Positions 27,553 through 36,850 of a DNA stretch of 64,000 nucleotides are shown here, one piece after another. Under the pieces are notes generated by a model. That model saw only the letters and a program-made list of their open reading frames with translations, was not told where the DNA came from and ran no database searches. Every line of letters starts with the position of its first letter. The stretch's first letter is position 1. The translations under genes and the position numbers were made by a program. The stretch comes from Alkalihalobacillus sp. YIM B00296. GTDB taxonomy: Bacteria; Bacillota; Bacilli; Bacillales; Fictibacillaceae. The stretch is from positions 186,001 through 250,000 of the forward strand of contig NZ_JAIBLJ010000005.1 in assembly GCF_020179385.1 (NCBI RefSeq), read 5' to 3'.

Positions 27553-28500
27553 TTAAAAACGTTCAGCCAGGGACGTGAATACATCTTGCGCTTCCTTCAT
27601 CATCCGTTCCACCAACTCTGAGACCGTTGGTATGTCATGGACCAAGCCTGCGATTTGGCCAGAATTGATGAAGCCTTCTTCCAAGTTCCCCTCTACAGCC
27701 CCTTTTCGATGATAATCCTCCGTCGTTTTATCCATGAATGATTGAAGGTCTGCCCCTCCTGCTTCGTCATCAAGCAGTAGTTTAGCATAAGGCGTCTTCA
27801 TCAATCGACGGATTTTCCCATAGTTTCTGCCGACAATTACAGTCTCTGTATCTCCGGCTTCAATCAGTTTTTGCTTATAGTTCTCATGGAAAACACCCTC
27901 TTGCGTGGCAATGAAACGTGTCCCCATCTGTACACCTGAGGCACCAAGAGCCATAGCAGCCGCAAGACCTCGTCCATCCCCAATACCTCCTGCAGCAACG
28001 ACAGGGATATTGACAGCATCCACCACTTGCGGAATGAGCGTCATGGTCGTCGATTCCTCCGTTGCATTGATCCCAGCGGCTTCATAACCTTCTGCTACTA
28101 TAATGTCCGCTCCTGCTTTTTCAGCTTTGCGGGCATGCTTAATAGAAGCGACGACGCAAATCACCGTTACGCCCCGTGCTTTGAACTTAGGGATGAACGG
28201 TGCAGGATTCCCTGCGGATAATACCACTACATGAACTCCATACTGGAACACTAACATTGCTGTTTCCTTTACGGCTGGGGATACACTTAATGGAATATTG
28301 ACCGCAAATGGTTTATCCGTCAGTTTTTTGGTTTGTATGATCAGTTCTTCGATTTTATCTGGTTGAAAGGTCCCGATCCCTAGTGTCCCCAAACCCCCGG
28401 ATTCAGAAATGGCAGCCGTCAATGGAGCATTGGAAACGTTCCCCATTCCTCCTTGGATAATTGGGTATTTGATGTCAAGTAATTGGTATAGCGGGTTCAT
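27553..28500 (-). CDS. Nitronate monooxygenase / FabK-like FMN protein
   Basis: FMN TIM-barrel oxidoreductase of 315 aa. The N-terminal KYPIIQGGMGNVSNAPLTAAISESGGLGTLG, VVAAGGIGDGRGLAAAMALGASGVQMGTRF and the missing FabK-type extras point to the 2-nitropropane dioxygenase family, which includes nitronate monooxygenases and FabK enoyl-ACP reductases. The start at 28500 fits the family; the frame stays open for 60 more codons upstream (CRLMYGPDPSCSKQ...), which do not look like part of this family. Divergent from the gamma-carbonic anhydrase gene. Substrate not fixed. Confidence 0.85.
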   Translation of the reverse strand: MNPLYQLLDIKYPIIQGGMGNVSNAPLTAAISESGGLGTLGIGTFQPDKIEELIIQTKKLTDKPFAVNIPLSVSPAVKETAMLVFQYGVHVVVLSAGNPAPFIPKFKARGVTVICVVASIKHARKAEKAGADIIVAEGYEAAGINATEESTTMTLIPQVVDAVNIPVVAAGGIGDGRGLAAAMALGASGVQMGTRFIATQEGVFHENYKQKLIEAGDTETVIVGRNYGKIRRLMKTPYAKLLLDDEAGGADLQSFMDKTTEDYHRKGAVEGNLEEGFINSGQIAGLVHDIPTVSELVERMMKEAQDVFTSLAERF

Positions 28501-28723
28501 ATTGATGATCCTCTCTCTTGTAGGTAAGAATTTTTCAAAGATACTGCTCGTTTTAATCGGCTGTTTCGAGCAACTTGGATCAGGTCCGTACATCAAGCGG
28601 CACAATTTTTTTAAGCATTCAGCTTCTTGGATCATTTCAAGCACGTTTTGCCGGCCGCAGCCTCCTCGCCAGAAATCCAATCACCATCTATGCTTGTAAA
28701 GGTGCCTTCTTTTCCTGATATGA

Positions 28724-28745
28724 TATAATCGAGGAAACGCTTTCA
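28724..28745 (+). promoter_or_regulatory. -10 element and cre-like box of the gamma-carbonic anhydrase gene
   Basis: TATAAT at 28724-28729 (preceded by TGA, extended -10 type) and a cre-like AGGAAACGCTTTCA at 28732-28745 (12 of 14 on the minus strand), placed at the expected transcription start. Weak -35. Confidence 0.4.
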
Positions 28746-28760
28746 AGGAGGTTTTTACAT

Positions 28761-29282
28761 ATGCTATATCCCTACAACGGTAAAAGTCCGAAAGTTGACG
28801 ACTCCGTTTTCATCGCACCAGGTGTACATATCATCGGTGACGTTACAATCGGTAAAAATTCAAGCGTCTGGTTCAATACAGTCATTCGCGGAGATGAAGC
28901 TCCAATCCGTATCGGCAAGCGTACCAATATCCAGGATAACTGTACATGCCATCTGTATGAAGAGTTTCCTTTGATCCTAGAGGACGAAGTATCAATCGGC
29001 CATAATGTCATCTTACACGGTTGTACGATCCGTAAAGGCGCTCTAGTCGGTATGGGAGCGACGATTCTCGATGGGGCCGAAATCGGTGAATCTGCCTTCA
29101 TCGGTGCGAATACGTTAATTCCGCCTGGAAAGAAGATCCCTCCCCGGACAATGGTGATGGGGTCCCCTGGTAAAGTGGTCCGTGAACTCACCGAGAAAGA
29201 CCTTGAACTAATCCAATTGACCATCGATACTTATGAGCAAAAGGGCAAAGAGTTTAAAGAACAAATGACCCCAATAAAGTAA
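28761..29282 (+). CDS. Gamma-carbonic anhydrase-family hexapeptide protein (YtoA/PaaY-like)
   Basis: Left-handed beta-helix protein of 173 aa built from hexapeptide repeats (SVFIAPGVHIIGDVTIGKNS onward) and a C-terminal helix. The three zinc histidines are in NCTCHLYEE, SIGHNVILHGC. Homologs include B. subtilis YtoA and the PaaY thioesterase of paa clusters. Lying beside paaX and the paa genes, a PaaY-like proofreading role is attractive but unproven; a housekeeping YtoA is equally possible. AAGGAGG lies 8 nt before ATG. Confidence 0.87.
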   Translation: MLYPYNGKSPKVDDSVFIAPGVHIIGDVTIGKNSSVWFNTVIRGDEAPIRIGKRTNIQDNCTCHLYEEFPLILEDEVSIGHNVILHGCTIRKGALVGMGATILDGAEIGESAFIGANTLIPPGKKIPPRTMVMGSPGKVVRELTEKDLELIQLTIDTYEQKGKEFKEQMTPIK

Positions 29283-29385
29283 AGAAAACTTGGCGAAGTC
29301 AAGCGTCAGCGCAGACTGAGCCATAGTTGCCCTTATGCCATGAGGGGAAAAGAAAACTTGGCGAAATCAAACGTAAGTCAGATAG
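29283..29385. repeat. Two copies of the small two-hairpin repeat
   Basis: Copy at 29283-29336 (hairpin CTTGGC-GAA-GTCAAG, then GCA.ACT..AGTTGC) and a partial copy at 29348-29385 (CTTGGCGAAATCAA). Related copies at about 3770, 30534 and 42346. They directly follow the gamma-carbonic anhydrase stop codon. Confidence 0.75.
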
Positions 29386-29441
29386 GACAGCCCTATTTTC
29401 CTTGGTCTAAACCGCCGGAACCGAAATCCTCAATATTTAGC

Positions 29442-29567
29442 GGACATCAGGTACCTTATCTGTGACAAAAAGAAGTGTTCCGAAAAACTAGTGGACATGA
29501 GGGTCCTTATTTATGAATAAGGAGACTGATTTACTATGATTTTAATAGAATAAGGCCTCTGGTGTCC
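29442..29567. repeat. GGACAT-type inverted repeat cluster (locus 2)
   Basis: GGACATCAGGTACCTTAT at 29442 (followed, as at locus 1, by CTGTGACAAA), GGACATGAGGGTCCTTAT at 29493, and inverted AATAAGGCCTCTGGTGTCC at 29549-29567. Same order and spacing type as 15514-15640. Lies between the gamma-carbonic anhydrase and paaX ends and can fold as a hairpin terminator. Confidence 0.75.
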
Positions 29568-29587
29568 GGTATTTGTCATATTGGATC

Positions 29588-30484
29588 TTAATTATTCGAT
29601 TCGAAGATCAGCGGATGGTTCAACGCGTCATACTTCTTATCACGCTTCTTAACTTCATTTCCTTCGCTGAAAACAGCCTCGAAGAAACGGCTGGCCGGTT
29701 GTGCCAACGCTTTATAATAGTCGCTGAAAAGATCTGCCGCATAATCACCGAGCCATTTTTTCGGCAACAATTCTTGAGGCAATCCAGGATCGACGAATAG
29801 AAACTTCCGATATTCATGGACAAGCTTCGTCCGTTCCACAAAACACTCACCATCGGATTTTCCACCTTTTTCAATCTTGCTCTTATCGATTACATATTTT
29901 TGACTGTACGTTTTGATGAATTCCTCGTATTTCATATTGATTTCTTGTAGATCCCAGCATTCTTCAACAAGTTTTTCACTCTTATGAGGCCCTTTATATT
30001 CAGACATGAAGAAATGGACATAATCACGGATGTCGTACTTCTCAATCATCTGATTCACTTGTTTCTCTTGTTGATTCGGTGAAATCCAGAAGCTGTTGGA
30101 GAGCAGACCGAAACCACTCCATACAAGTTCCTTCCGAAGCTCATCACGGATGCTCCTTTTGTCTTCTGGAATGGTGTATGTGAACATTCTCCATTTTCCA
30201 TCCCAGGTTTGAGGTTGAAGCTTGAAGATCCGGTTTGCCGCTTCTTCAATCCGTTCCACACCTTGTTCCGTCAACCGATAATAGCTTTTGTTCCCTTTCC
30301 GTTCTGCAGTGACCCAGCCCTGCTTATTCATTCTGGAAATAGCCGCACGGACTGATTGTTCATTATGTCCGAATTCCTTTAGCAAGCGAATGAGACTCCC
30401 AATCCATATATCGTTGCCATAGTGACGGATGTAATCTCCATATAACGTAAAAATCATTGACCGTGTATTAAGACTGTTTTGCAT
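29588..30484 (-). CDS. paaX: PaaX-family transcriptional regulator
   Basis: Likely phenylacetyl-CoA-responsive repressor of the paa genes, 298 aa. N-terminal winged helix (RSMIFTLYGDYIRHYGNDIWIGSLIRLLKEFGHNEQSVRAAISRM... in PaaX order, about residues 8-70), the central PaaX domain (WDGKWRMFTYTIPEDKRSIRDELR, LVWSGFGLLSNSFWISP) and the C-terminal domain (FVDPGLPQELLPKKWLGDYA). The start at 30484 is preferred because AAAAGG is 8 nt upstream; at 30493 it would touch the start codon. Last gene of the paa run. It is the best candidate for the CGTTAAATAAACG sites. Confidence 0.92.
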   Translation of the reverse strand: MQNSLNTRSMIFTLYGDYIRHYGNDIWIGSLIRLLKEFGHNEQSVRAAISRMNKQGWVTAERKGNKSYYRLTEQGVERIEEAANRIFKLQPQTWDGKWRMFTYTIPEDKRSIRDELRKELVWSGFGLLSNSFWISPNQQEKQVNQMIEKYDIRDYVHFFMSEYKGPHKSEKLVEECWDLQEINMKYEEFIKTYSQKYVIDKSKIEKGGKSDGECFVERTKLVHEYRKFLFVDPGLPQELLPKKWLGDYAADLFSDYYKALAQPASRFFEAVFSEGNEVKKRDKKYDALNHPLIFESNN

Positions 30485-30533
30485 GGTGTTCATCCTTTTC
30501 CGATTCTATCTTTCAAATTACTCACAATCATAT

Positions 30534-30593
30534 AAAGAAAACTTGGCAAAATCAAGCATTAGCGCAGATTGAGCCATAGTTTCCGCTAAAAAG
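30534..30593. repeat. Small two-hairpin repeat copy
   Basis: GAAAACTTGGCAAAATCAAGC followed by GCGCAGATTGAGCCATAG, matching 29283 closely; lies between paaX and the crotonase gene. Confidence 0.75.
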
Positions 30594-30655
30594 CATTGGT
30601 GCATGCAAGCATTTCTGTTCAATATGCCGCAAAAAGGATGGACAGTCTTTTAACG

Positions 30656-31429
30656 TCATTCTCCTTTAAACTCTGGAGGACGTTTTTCACTGAAAGCAAC
30701 GAGCGCTTCGATCCGATCCTTCGTCGGAATCGTCACTTCATAGGCCTTTGCTTCTATATTAAGGCCGGTTTCCAAATCGACATTCATGCCTTGTTTGATT
30801 GCATATTTTGCTTGCTTTAAAGCAATTGGACCATTCTTCAGCATTCTTTCTGCCCATTGTTCAGCCGTTTCAATCAATTTATCCGAAGAAACCACTTCAT
30901 TGACGATTCCATATTGCAATGCTTCATCAGAAGATAGCTTTTGAGCGGTCAAAATCAATTCCATCGCTTTCGCTTGTCCAATCAATCGAGGAAGGCGCTG
31001 TGTTCCGCCTGCACCAGGAATGATTGCCCAGCCAAGCTCTGTCAAGCCCATCTTCGTATCAACCGCGATTCGGAAGTCACATGCAAGCGCAAGCTCGAAT
31101 CCGCCACCGAAGGCATAACCGTTCATTGCAGCAATCGTAGGTTGTGGAAGCTTATCGACCGCTGTGAACACATCTCTTATTTTCGTTACATTGCGCCGTA
31201 CTTCATTTTCTGTCAAGGTTTTACGTTCCTTCAGATCAGCTCCTGCACTGAACGCTTTCTCACCTGCTCCTGTAAAAATGACTACGCGAACTTCAGGATC
31301 ATGATGGATTTCTTCAACGATTTCGCCTAACTTTTTCAATGTATCGTAATTAAAGCAATTCAGTACATCTGGTCGGTTCAGTGTCACATAGGCAATATGA
31401 TTTTTAACTTCGTATAAGATCGATGACAT
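30656..31429 (-). CDS. Enoyl-CoA hydratase/isomerase (third crotonase of the paa cluster)
   Basis: Crotonase fold, 257 aa. Oxyanion-hole segments FSAGADLKE and GYAFGGGFELALACDFRIA and both catalytic glutamates (GFELALACD, LTELGWAIIPGAGGTQRL) are present, so it should be an active hydratase. The start at 31429 follows GGGGGAATC. It is distinct from the PaaF and PaaG genes in the same cluster, and so may serve another beta-oxidation step or the ring-opening branch. Upstream neighbour is the thiolase, 21 nt away. Confidence 0.88.
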   Translation of the reverse strand: MSSILYEVKNHIAYVTLNRPDVLNCFNYDTLKKLGEIVEEIHHDPEVRVVIFTGAGEKAFSAGADLKERKTLTENEVRRNVTKIRDVFTAVDKLPQPTIAAMNGYAFGGGFELALACDFRIAVDTKMGLTELGWAIIPGAGGTQRLPRLIGQAKAMELILTAQKLSSDEALQYGIVNEVVSSDKLIETAEQWAERMLKNGPIALKQAKYAIKQGMNVDLETGLNIEAKAYEVTIPTKDRIEALVAFSEKRPPEFKGE

Positions 31430-31450
31430 GTCTGATTCCCCCATGTAAAA

Positions 31451-32656
31451 TTAATAGTCGTAACCCTCGACGATGGCAGCGATTCCTTGTCCGACTCCGA
31501 TACACATCGTCGCAAGGCCGTAACGTGTCTTCTTCTTCTTCATTTCATGGACAAGTGTTGTCAATATCCTCGCCCCGCTGGCTCCAAGGGGATGTCCATA
31601 AGCAATCGCTCCACCGTTCACATTGACGCGTGACGGATCCAATTCAAGCTGTCGGATACACTCCAATGATTGGGAAGCAAACGCTTCGTTCAACTCGATC
31701 AACCCAAGGTCTCTTGCAGACAATCCTGCTCGTTTTAAAGCTTTTCGTGAAGCATGGATAGGCCCAAGTCCCATTACCCGAGGCTCAAGTCCAGCGGTGG
31801 CAGATGTGATGTACCGTGCTAACGGCTTAAGGCTAAGCTCATCAGCCTTTTCCTTACTCATGAGCAACACGGCAGATGCCCCATCATTGATCCCGGATGC
31901 GTTCCCAGCAGTTATCGTCCCATCTTTGAAGAGAGGTTTCAAGCTTGAAAGTTTTTCGAGTGAACTGTTCGGACGTGGATGTTCATCAATCTCGACGACA
32001 ATCTCATTCCCTTTATGGTCCTTATAAGTGACAGGAACGATTTCCTCTTTCAATCGGCCTTCTTCCATTGCACGTTTCGCCTTCATCTGGCTTTCATATG
32101 CGAACTGATCTTGCTCTTCACGTCCTACATTATAGGCTTTTGCGACGTTTTCAGCCGTTTCCGGCATGCTATCGGTTCCAAATTTCTCTTCCAATGCAGG
32201 GTTCACGAATCTCCAGCCGATAGTCGTATCGAACATTTCCCTGTTGCCACGAGGGAAGTCCACCTCAGGTTTCCCCATTACATACGGTGCACGAGTCATG
32301 CTTTCCGTTCCACCTGCAATGAAGACATCCCCCTCATCAGCCATGATTGCACGCGCCGCATAAGAGACCGCATCCAAGCCGGAGCCGCATAGACGGTTGA
32401 TCGTCGTCCCGCCAACTTCCACCGGCAGATCAGCAAGCAACGCCGACATTCTCGCAACATTACGGTTTTCCTCTCCAGCCCCGTTCGCATTCCCGAACAC
32501 GACTTCTTCAATCTGCTCCTTGGGCATGTTCGGATTACGCTGAAGCAAGGATTTTATGATGATGCTTCCAAGGTCATCTGGACGAATATTTTTCAATGCT
32601 CCTTTATATCGTCCGATCGGCGTTCTCACTGCATCCACTATGACGACTTCACGCAT
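31451..32656 (-). CDS. paaJ: 3-oxoadipyl-CoA/3-oxo-5,6-dehydrosuberyl-CoA thiolase
   Basis: Final thiolytic steps of phenylacetate degradation, 401 aa. Catalytic Cys in NRLCGSGLDAV (about residue 90), His in GGAIAYGHPLGASGAR, second Cys in ATMCIGVGQG. The segment MFDTTIGWRFVNPALEEKFGTDSMPETAENVA is characteristic of PaaJ/PcaF rather than acetyl-CoA acetyltransferases. The start at 32656 follows GGGAGGTT. It overlaps the end of paaH by 8 nt. Confidence 0.92.
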   Translation of the reverse strand: MREVVIVDAVRTPIGRYKGALKNIRPDDLGSIIIKSLLQRNPNMPKEQIEEVVFGNANGAGEENRNVARMSALLADLPVEVGGTTINRLCGSGLDAVSYAARAIMADEGDVFIAGGTESMTRAPYVMGKPEVDFPRGNREMFDTTIGWRFVNPALEEKFGTDSMPETAENVAKAYNVGREEQDQFAYESQMKAKRAMEEGRLKEEIVPVTYKDHKGNEIVVEIDEHPRPNSSLEKLSSLKPLFKDGTITAGNASGINDGASAVLLMSKEKADELSLKPLARYITSATAGLEPRVMGLGPIHASRKALKRAGLSARDLGLIELNEAFASQSLECIRQLELDPSRVNVNGGAIAYGHPLGASGARILTTLVHEMKKKKTRYGLATMCIGVGQGIAAIVEGYDY

Positions 32657-33521
32657 TGCCAGAACCTCCCTGCTCCCGGTAATCATAAACACCTATACCT
32701 GCTTTCCTTCCGATACGACCTGCTTTTACATATTTGACTAGCAGCGGGCATGGGCGATATTTCTCACCTAATGTTTCATGTAAATACTTTAAATTATTGA
32801 GACGTGTATCCAATCCGACGAGGTCTCCCAGCTCAAAAGGTCCCATTGGATAATTGAGTCCGAGCTTGATCGCCTTATCGATTTCTTCAGGAGCCCCGAC
32901 GCCTTCTTGAAGCATATAGAACGCTTCATTTCCGACAAGCGCACTGATCCGGCTGGTCACAAAGCCAGGAAATTCATTGACTGTAACCGTTTCTTTCCCC
33001 ATTTTCACAGCCACTTCATTCGCAACTTTTACTGTGTCCTCGGCAGTATCAAGTCCTTTAATAATTTCAATCAAAGGCATTTTATGAACCGGGTTGAAGA
33101 AATGCATCGCGATCACTTTTCCAGGTCGATTTGTAAAAGAAGCAATTTCTGTAGGACTCATCGTGGATGTATTCGTCGTAAAATAGCAATGGTCTGGTGC
33201 ATGCTGATCAATCATCTCGAATACGTTCCGCTTGATCTCAAGATTCTCCGGAACAGCTTCAATCACCATATCTGTATCCGATACTGTCCCTTCAAGGTCA
33301 GATGAATATGACATACGTTCTATACCTTTATCCGCTTCCTCTTCAGTCAGCTTATTACGCTGGACCCCTTTTGCAAAAATCGCGTTTATTTCGGTCTTTG
33401 CACTCTCCAATACCTTTTCATCAATATCAACAAGTGTCGTCTTAAACCCGCCAACAGCGGCAACATAAGCGATTCCTCTTCCCATGACACCGGAACCGAT
33501 GACGGTAATATGTCTGATCAT
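32649..33521 (-). CDS. paaH: 3-hydroxyacyl-CoA dehydrogenase
   Basis: NAD-dependent oxidation of 3-hydroxyadipyl-CoA (by context), 290 aa. NAD motif VIGSGVMGRGIAYVAAVGG (residues 6-24), catalytic His in AMHFFNPVHKMPLIEIIKG, NEFPGFVTSRI, and the C-terminal LGLNYPMGPFELGDLVGLD. The start at 33521 fits the family; the longer frame adds 20 unrelated residues. Homologous to Hbd/PaaH; position between paaJ and the aldehyde dehydrogenase supports paaH. Confidence 0.92.
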   Translation of the reverse strand: MIRHITVIGSGVMGRGIAYVAAVGGFKTTLVDIDEKVLESAKTEINAIFAKGVQRNKLTEEEADKGIERMSYSSDLEGTVSDTDMVIEAVPENLEIKRNVFEMIDQHAPDHCYFTTNTSTMSPTEIASFTNRPGKVIAMHFFNPVHKMPLIEIIKGLDTAEDTVKVANEVAVKMGKETVTVNEFPGFVTSRISALVGNEAFYMLQEGVGAPEEIDKAIKLGLNYPMGPFELGDLVGLDTRLNNLKYLHETLGEKYRPCPLLVKYVKAGRIGRKAGIGVYDYREQGGSGNA

Positions 33522-33702
33522 GTCTCTCTTCCACTCCCTTGTATAATGGGTATGTTTTGGCGAACGTCGTGATTTTTTCAAGATTGGTCGTATTTTTATA
33601 AAATCCTGTCGTGATTCCTACGTCTAAATCAGGAGTCTTTAAAAAAAGAATAAGCGGAAGGCGAGCAGCCTGAAAAGGTGCTCGCCCACTAATTCATCAA
33701 GG

Positions 33703-35220
33703 TTACACTCCGAACGGGTTCAACGGCTTTCCTCCAACATAGGAAATGACGCTTTTCGTTTCTATATACAAATCGAGCGTCTCGATACATAGCTCTCTTC
33801 CGAATCCAGATTGCTTGTAACCCCCGAATGGTGTGCCAGGGAATGCTGAGAATGGTGAATTGACCATTACCGTACCAGCCTTCAGCTTGGAAGCGACACG
33901 GTTTGCCCGCGCATGATCCGTCGTCCAGATTGCAGCTGCAAGACCGAAAATCGTATCGTTTGCAAGCTTCAGGACTTCCTTTTCATCACTGTATTTCATG
34001 ACGACAACGACTGGTCCGAAGATTTCTTCCTGTGCAATTTTCATATCATTCGTTACATTCGTGATGACAGTCGGCAAATACCAATGGCCGTTTTCAAATC
34101 CTTCGACCTTAGCGCGGCCACCGCCAACAAGAACTTTTGCACCTTGCTTTTCAGCCTCTTTTACATAGCCATCGATCACTTCCACCTGGCTTTCGCTGAT
34201 GATCGAACCGATGTGCGTTCCTTGATCAAGCGGATTACCGAGTGTAAGCTTCTTCGTCTTTTCAAGGAACTTTTCAAGGAACTCATCATATATGTTTTCA
34301 TGTACGAATAGACGGGAACGTGCTTCACAGGATTGTCCTGTATTGTAGAAGATACCGAATAGGGAGCCGTCGACAGCTGCATCCATGTTCGCATCTTCAA
34401 AAACGATGTTTGGTGATTTACCACCAAGTTCCAACGTCACTCGCTTCAATGTCTCTGATGCTTTCGCCATGATGTCTTTACCAGTACCTGTTTCACCCGT
34501 GAAGGCCACTTTATCGACACCAGGGTGATCGACTAAATGGGAACCTGCAGTGGAACCTGGTCCCGTTACGATGTTGACGACACCTTCAGGGACACCGGCT
34601 TCATGACAGATTTCAGTCAAGATGATAGCCGTCAGAGGCGTCAAGCTTGCAGGCTTCAATACGATTGCGTTCCCTGCTGCGATTGCCGGTGCCACCTTCC
34701 AAGAAGCCATCATCATCGGATAATTCCAAGGGATGATTTGTGCACAGACACCGATTGGTTCATTTGAGGTCGTGTTCGTGAAAGGGCCAGGCATGTTGTT
34801 TACATGTCCGCGGTGACCGACGATTGCACCTGCATAGAATTCAAAATTTTCAACTGCCTGCATGACTTGACCTTGAGCAGCTGATAAGGATTTACCACTG
34901 TTCAGCACTTCCAGTTCTACCAACTCGTTGAAACGGCTGCGCATGATCGAAGCGATCTTGTTCAATACACGAGCGCGCTTTCCGACCGGGTATTTCGGCC
35001 ATTTCCCATAATCGAATGCATTCCGTGCTGCTTCGACGGCTTTATCTACGTCCTCTGTTCCAGCTTTTGCCACTTGAGCAAGAGCTTCACCAGTTGCTGG
35101 ATTGTAAGTCGTGAAAGTTTCCCCGGAAACGCTGTCGAACTGCTGTCCGTTGATGATCATCTTGTAAGATTCGCGTTTCATTTCTGTTCCGGCTTGTTGT
35201 TGTTCTTTTGTTGTACTCAT
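33703..35220 (-). CDS. NAD-dependent aldehyde dehydrogenase of the paa cluster
   Basis: ALDH superfamily, 505 aa. Catalytic Cys in FYNTGQSCEARSRLF (about residue 305), Glu in VTLELGGKSPNIV, NAD-binding VAFTGETGTGKDIM, Asn in IIPWNYPMMMASWK. There is no C-terminal MaoC hydratase, so it is not a full PaaZ. In some bacteria a stand-alone aldehyde dehydrogenase plus a separate hydratase replace PaaZ; that would make this the ring-cleavage semialdehyde dehydrogenase. Phenylacetaldehyde dehydrogenase is the alternative. AAAGGAG precedes ATG. Confidence 0.87.
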   Translation of the reverse strand: MSTTKEQQQAGTEMKRESYKMIINGQQFDSVSGETFTTYNPATGEALAQVAKAGTEDVDKAVEAARNAFDYGKWPKYPVGKRARVLNKIASIMRSRFNELVELEVLNSGKSLSAAQGQVMQAVENFEFYAGAIVGHRGHVNNMPGPFTNTTSNEPIGVCAQIIPWNYPMMMASWKVAPAIAAGNAIVLKPASLTPLTAIILTEICHEAGVPEGVVNIVTGPGSTAGSHLVDHPGVDKVAFTGETGTGKDIMAKASETLKRVTLELGGKSPNIVFEDANMDAAVDGSLFGIFYNTGQSCEARSRLFVHENIYDEFLEKFLEKTKKLTLGNPLDQGTHIGSIISESQVEVIDGYVKEAEKQGAKVLVGGGRAKVEGFENGHWYLPTVITNVTNDMKIAQEEIFGPVVVVMKYSDEKEVLKLANDTIFGLAAAIWTTDHARANRVASKLKAGTVMVNSPFSAFPGTPFGGYKQSGFGRELCIETLDLYIETKSVISYVGGKPLNPFGV

Positions 35221-35285
35221 TTACAGTCACTCCTTTAGTGTAGTATTTGCATTGTTGCCCGATCTTCGTCTAATTCCACCTATTT

Positions 35286-36059
35286 TTAACGGCCTTTGAA
35301 TACAGGCTTTCGTTTCTCCAGAAATGCTTGGACCCCTTCTGCATGGTCCACAGTCTGGCCTGCTGTGCGCTGGGCATACGCTTCATTTTCAAGCATCTCA
35401 CTAAGATCTGCATCCCAGCTTTTGCGTAAGTATCTCTTGATCAAGCCGATCGCTTTCGTCGGTTTCTGGGCCAGATTTTGTGCAAATGCTGAAACTTCCT
35501 CTTCCCATTGATCGAGCGCGATGACTTTCGTCGCTAACCCCAGGTCCTTCGCTTCCTCCGCTGAAACCTTTTCCCCCATTACAGTCAGTTCAAGTGCTTT
35601 CGCATGACCAACCAATCTAGGAAGATAGAAGAGATTTCCAGAGTCAGGCACGAGTCCGACATTGATGAACGCTTCTATGAAACTTGCTTTTTCGGATAAT
35701 ATCCTGAAGTCACAAGCGAGCGCAAGACTCATCCCAGCCCCCGCCGCCACTCCATTGACAGCAGCAATGACCGGTTTTTCGAAGTTTGCAAGTTTTTCAA
35801 CCATAGGATTGTAGCGTTTACGCAATATTTCAGCGTGATCCGTATCTTGTTTAACCCCCGCCAGATCTTCCCCTGAGCAGAATGCCTTCCCGTTTCCAGT
35901 GATGACCAGACAGCGTACTTCACCGTCTTTTTCTGCCTCTTTCAATGCTTTGGTGATCTCTAGATTCATCTGTTCTGTAAAAGCATTGAATTTGTCGGGG
36001 CGGTTCAGCCGAATCCATGCGACATTGTTTTCTGTAACGTATTCAATCGTTTCGAACAT
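35286..36059 (-). CDS. paaG: 1,2-epoxyphenylacetyl-CoA isomerase (PaaG)
   Basis: Converts ring-1,2-epoxyphenylacetyl-CoA to oxepin-CoA. The 257-aa crotonase has FCSGEDLAGV and GVAAGAGMSLALACDFRI (oxyanion hole; the first hydratase Glu is replaced by Met-Ser), and AFINVGLVPDSGNLFYLPRLVG with the Asp typical of PaaG instead of the second Glu. The start at 36059 is an ATG after AAGGAGCGG. It follows paaF by 14 nt. Confidence 0.9.
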   Translation of the reverse strand: MFETIEYVTENNVAWIRLNRPDKFNAFTEQMNLEITKALKEAEKDGEVRCLVITGNGKAFCSGEDLAGVKQDTDHAEILRKRYNPMVEKLANFEKPVIAAVNGVAAGAGMSLALACDFRILSEKASFIEAFINVGLVPDSGNLFYLPRLVGHAKALELTVMGEKVSAEEAKDLGLATKVIALDQWEEEVSAFAQNLAQKPTKAIGLIKRYLRKSWDADLSEMLENEAYAQRTAGQTVDHAEGVQAFLEKRKPVFKGR

Positions 36060-36073
36060 AACCAAACCGCTCC

Positions 36074-36850
36074 TTACTTTCCTTTGAATTGTGGCCGTCG
36101 TTTTTCAACGAAAGCTTTCATGCCTTCCTTTTGATCCTCGGAGGCGAATAGCATGTAAAAGTTCTTACGTTCGTATTGCATCGCTTCATATATGGAATGA
36201 TCGACGGATTTGTTGACAGCCTCTTTGATCATCCTGATTGATAACGGTGCCTGTTTTGCAATTTTACGAGCAAGTTTCATCGCTTCTTCAAAAACAAGCT
36301 CCGGAGCTACGACACGATTGACGACACCGTTTTCATTGGCGAATTTGGCAGTCATATATTCGCCTAACCATAACCACTCAAGTGCTTTTGCCCTGCCCAT
36401 CAACTTCGTAAGTCTAACGGTCCCGCCTGCACCTGGCATTACCCCTAAGTTCACTTCAGGGAATCCGAATTGTGCGTTCTCAGCTGCGACGATCAAGTCA
36501 CAGCTCAGCGCAAGCTCGAATGCCCCCCCTAGACAATAGCCATTTACTGCTGCAATGATCGGTTTTTTTACCCAGGCGAGCCGGTCCCATTCGGCAAACT
36601 GGTTCAGGAGTTCGAGTGAAATGGAGTCATCCTCTGCCATCTCAGCGATATCCGCTCCAGCAGCGAAAACTTTTTCATTTCCAGTCACGATCATTACGGA
36701 AACCTCATCATCCCGGTCCCACTCTTCCATCGTTTGGAGGATTTCTGTGACCATCCTCCGGTTCAAGGCATTCAATACTTTTGGACGGTTCAGTTGAATG
36801 ACACCAACGCCATCTTCGGTCCAAGTTTGAATGGTTTCCTTATTCACCAT
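36074..36850 (-). CDS. paaF: Enoyl-CoA hydratase (PaaF)
   Basis: Hydrates 2,3-dehydroadipyl-CoA in the lower pathway, 258 aa. FAAGADIAEMAE and NGYCLGGAFELALSCDLIVA form the oxyanion hole; both Glu residues are present (FELALSCD, FPEVNLGVMPGAGGTVRL), in contrast to PaaG next to it. The start at 36850 follows GAGGAAG and overlaps the EthD gene by 11 nt. Confidence 0.9.
   Translation of the reverse strand: MVNKETIQTWTEDGVGVIQLNRPKVLNALNRRMVTEILQTMEEWDRDDEVSVMIVTGNEKVFAAGADIAEMAEDDSISLELLNQFAEWDRLAWVKKPIIAAVNGYCLGGAFELALSCDLIVAAENAQFGFPEVNLGVMPGAGGTVRLTKLMGRAKALEWLWLGEYMTAKFANENGVVNRVVAPELVFEEAMKLARKIAKQAPLSIRMIKEAVNKSVDHSIYEAMQYERKNFYMLFASEDQKEGMKAFVEKRRPQFKGK

Noticed and set aside
28501-28680. 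60-codon N-terminal extension of the nitronate monooxygenase frame
   Set aside because: The family begins at MNPLYQLL with AGAGAGG upstream; the extension shows no family similarity, although its Cys-rich stretch is odd.
31979-32392. 137-codon plus-strand frame opposite paaJ
   Set aside because: Exactly antisense to conserved thiolase motifs, no ribosome binding site; composition typical of a shadow frame.
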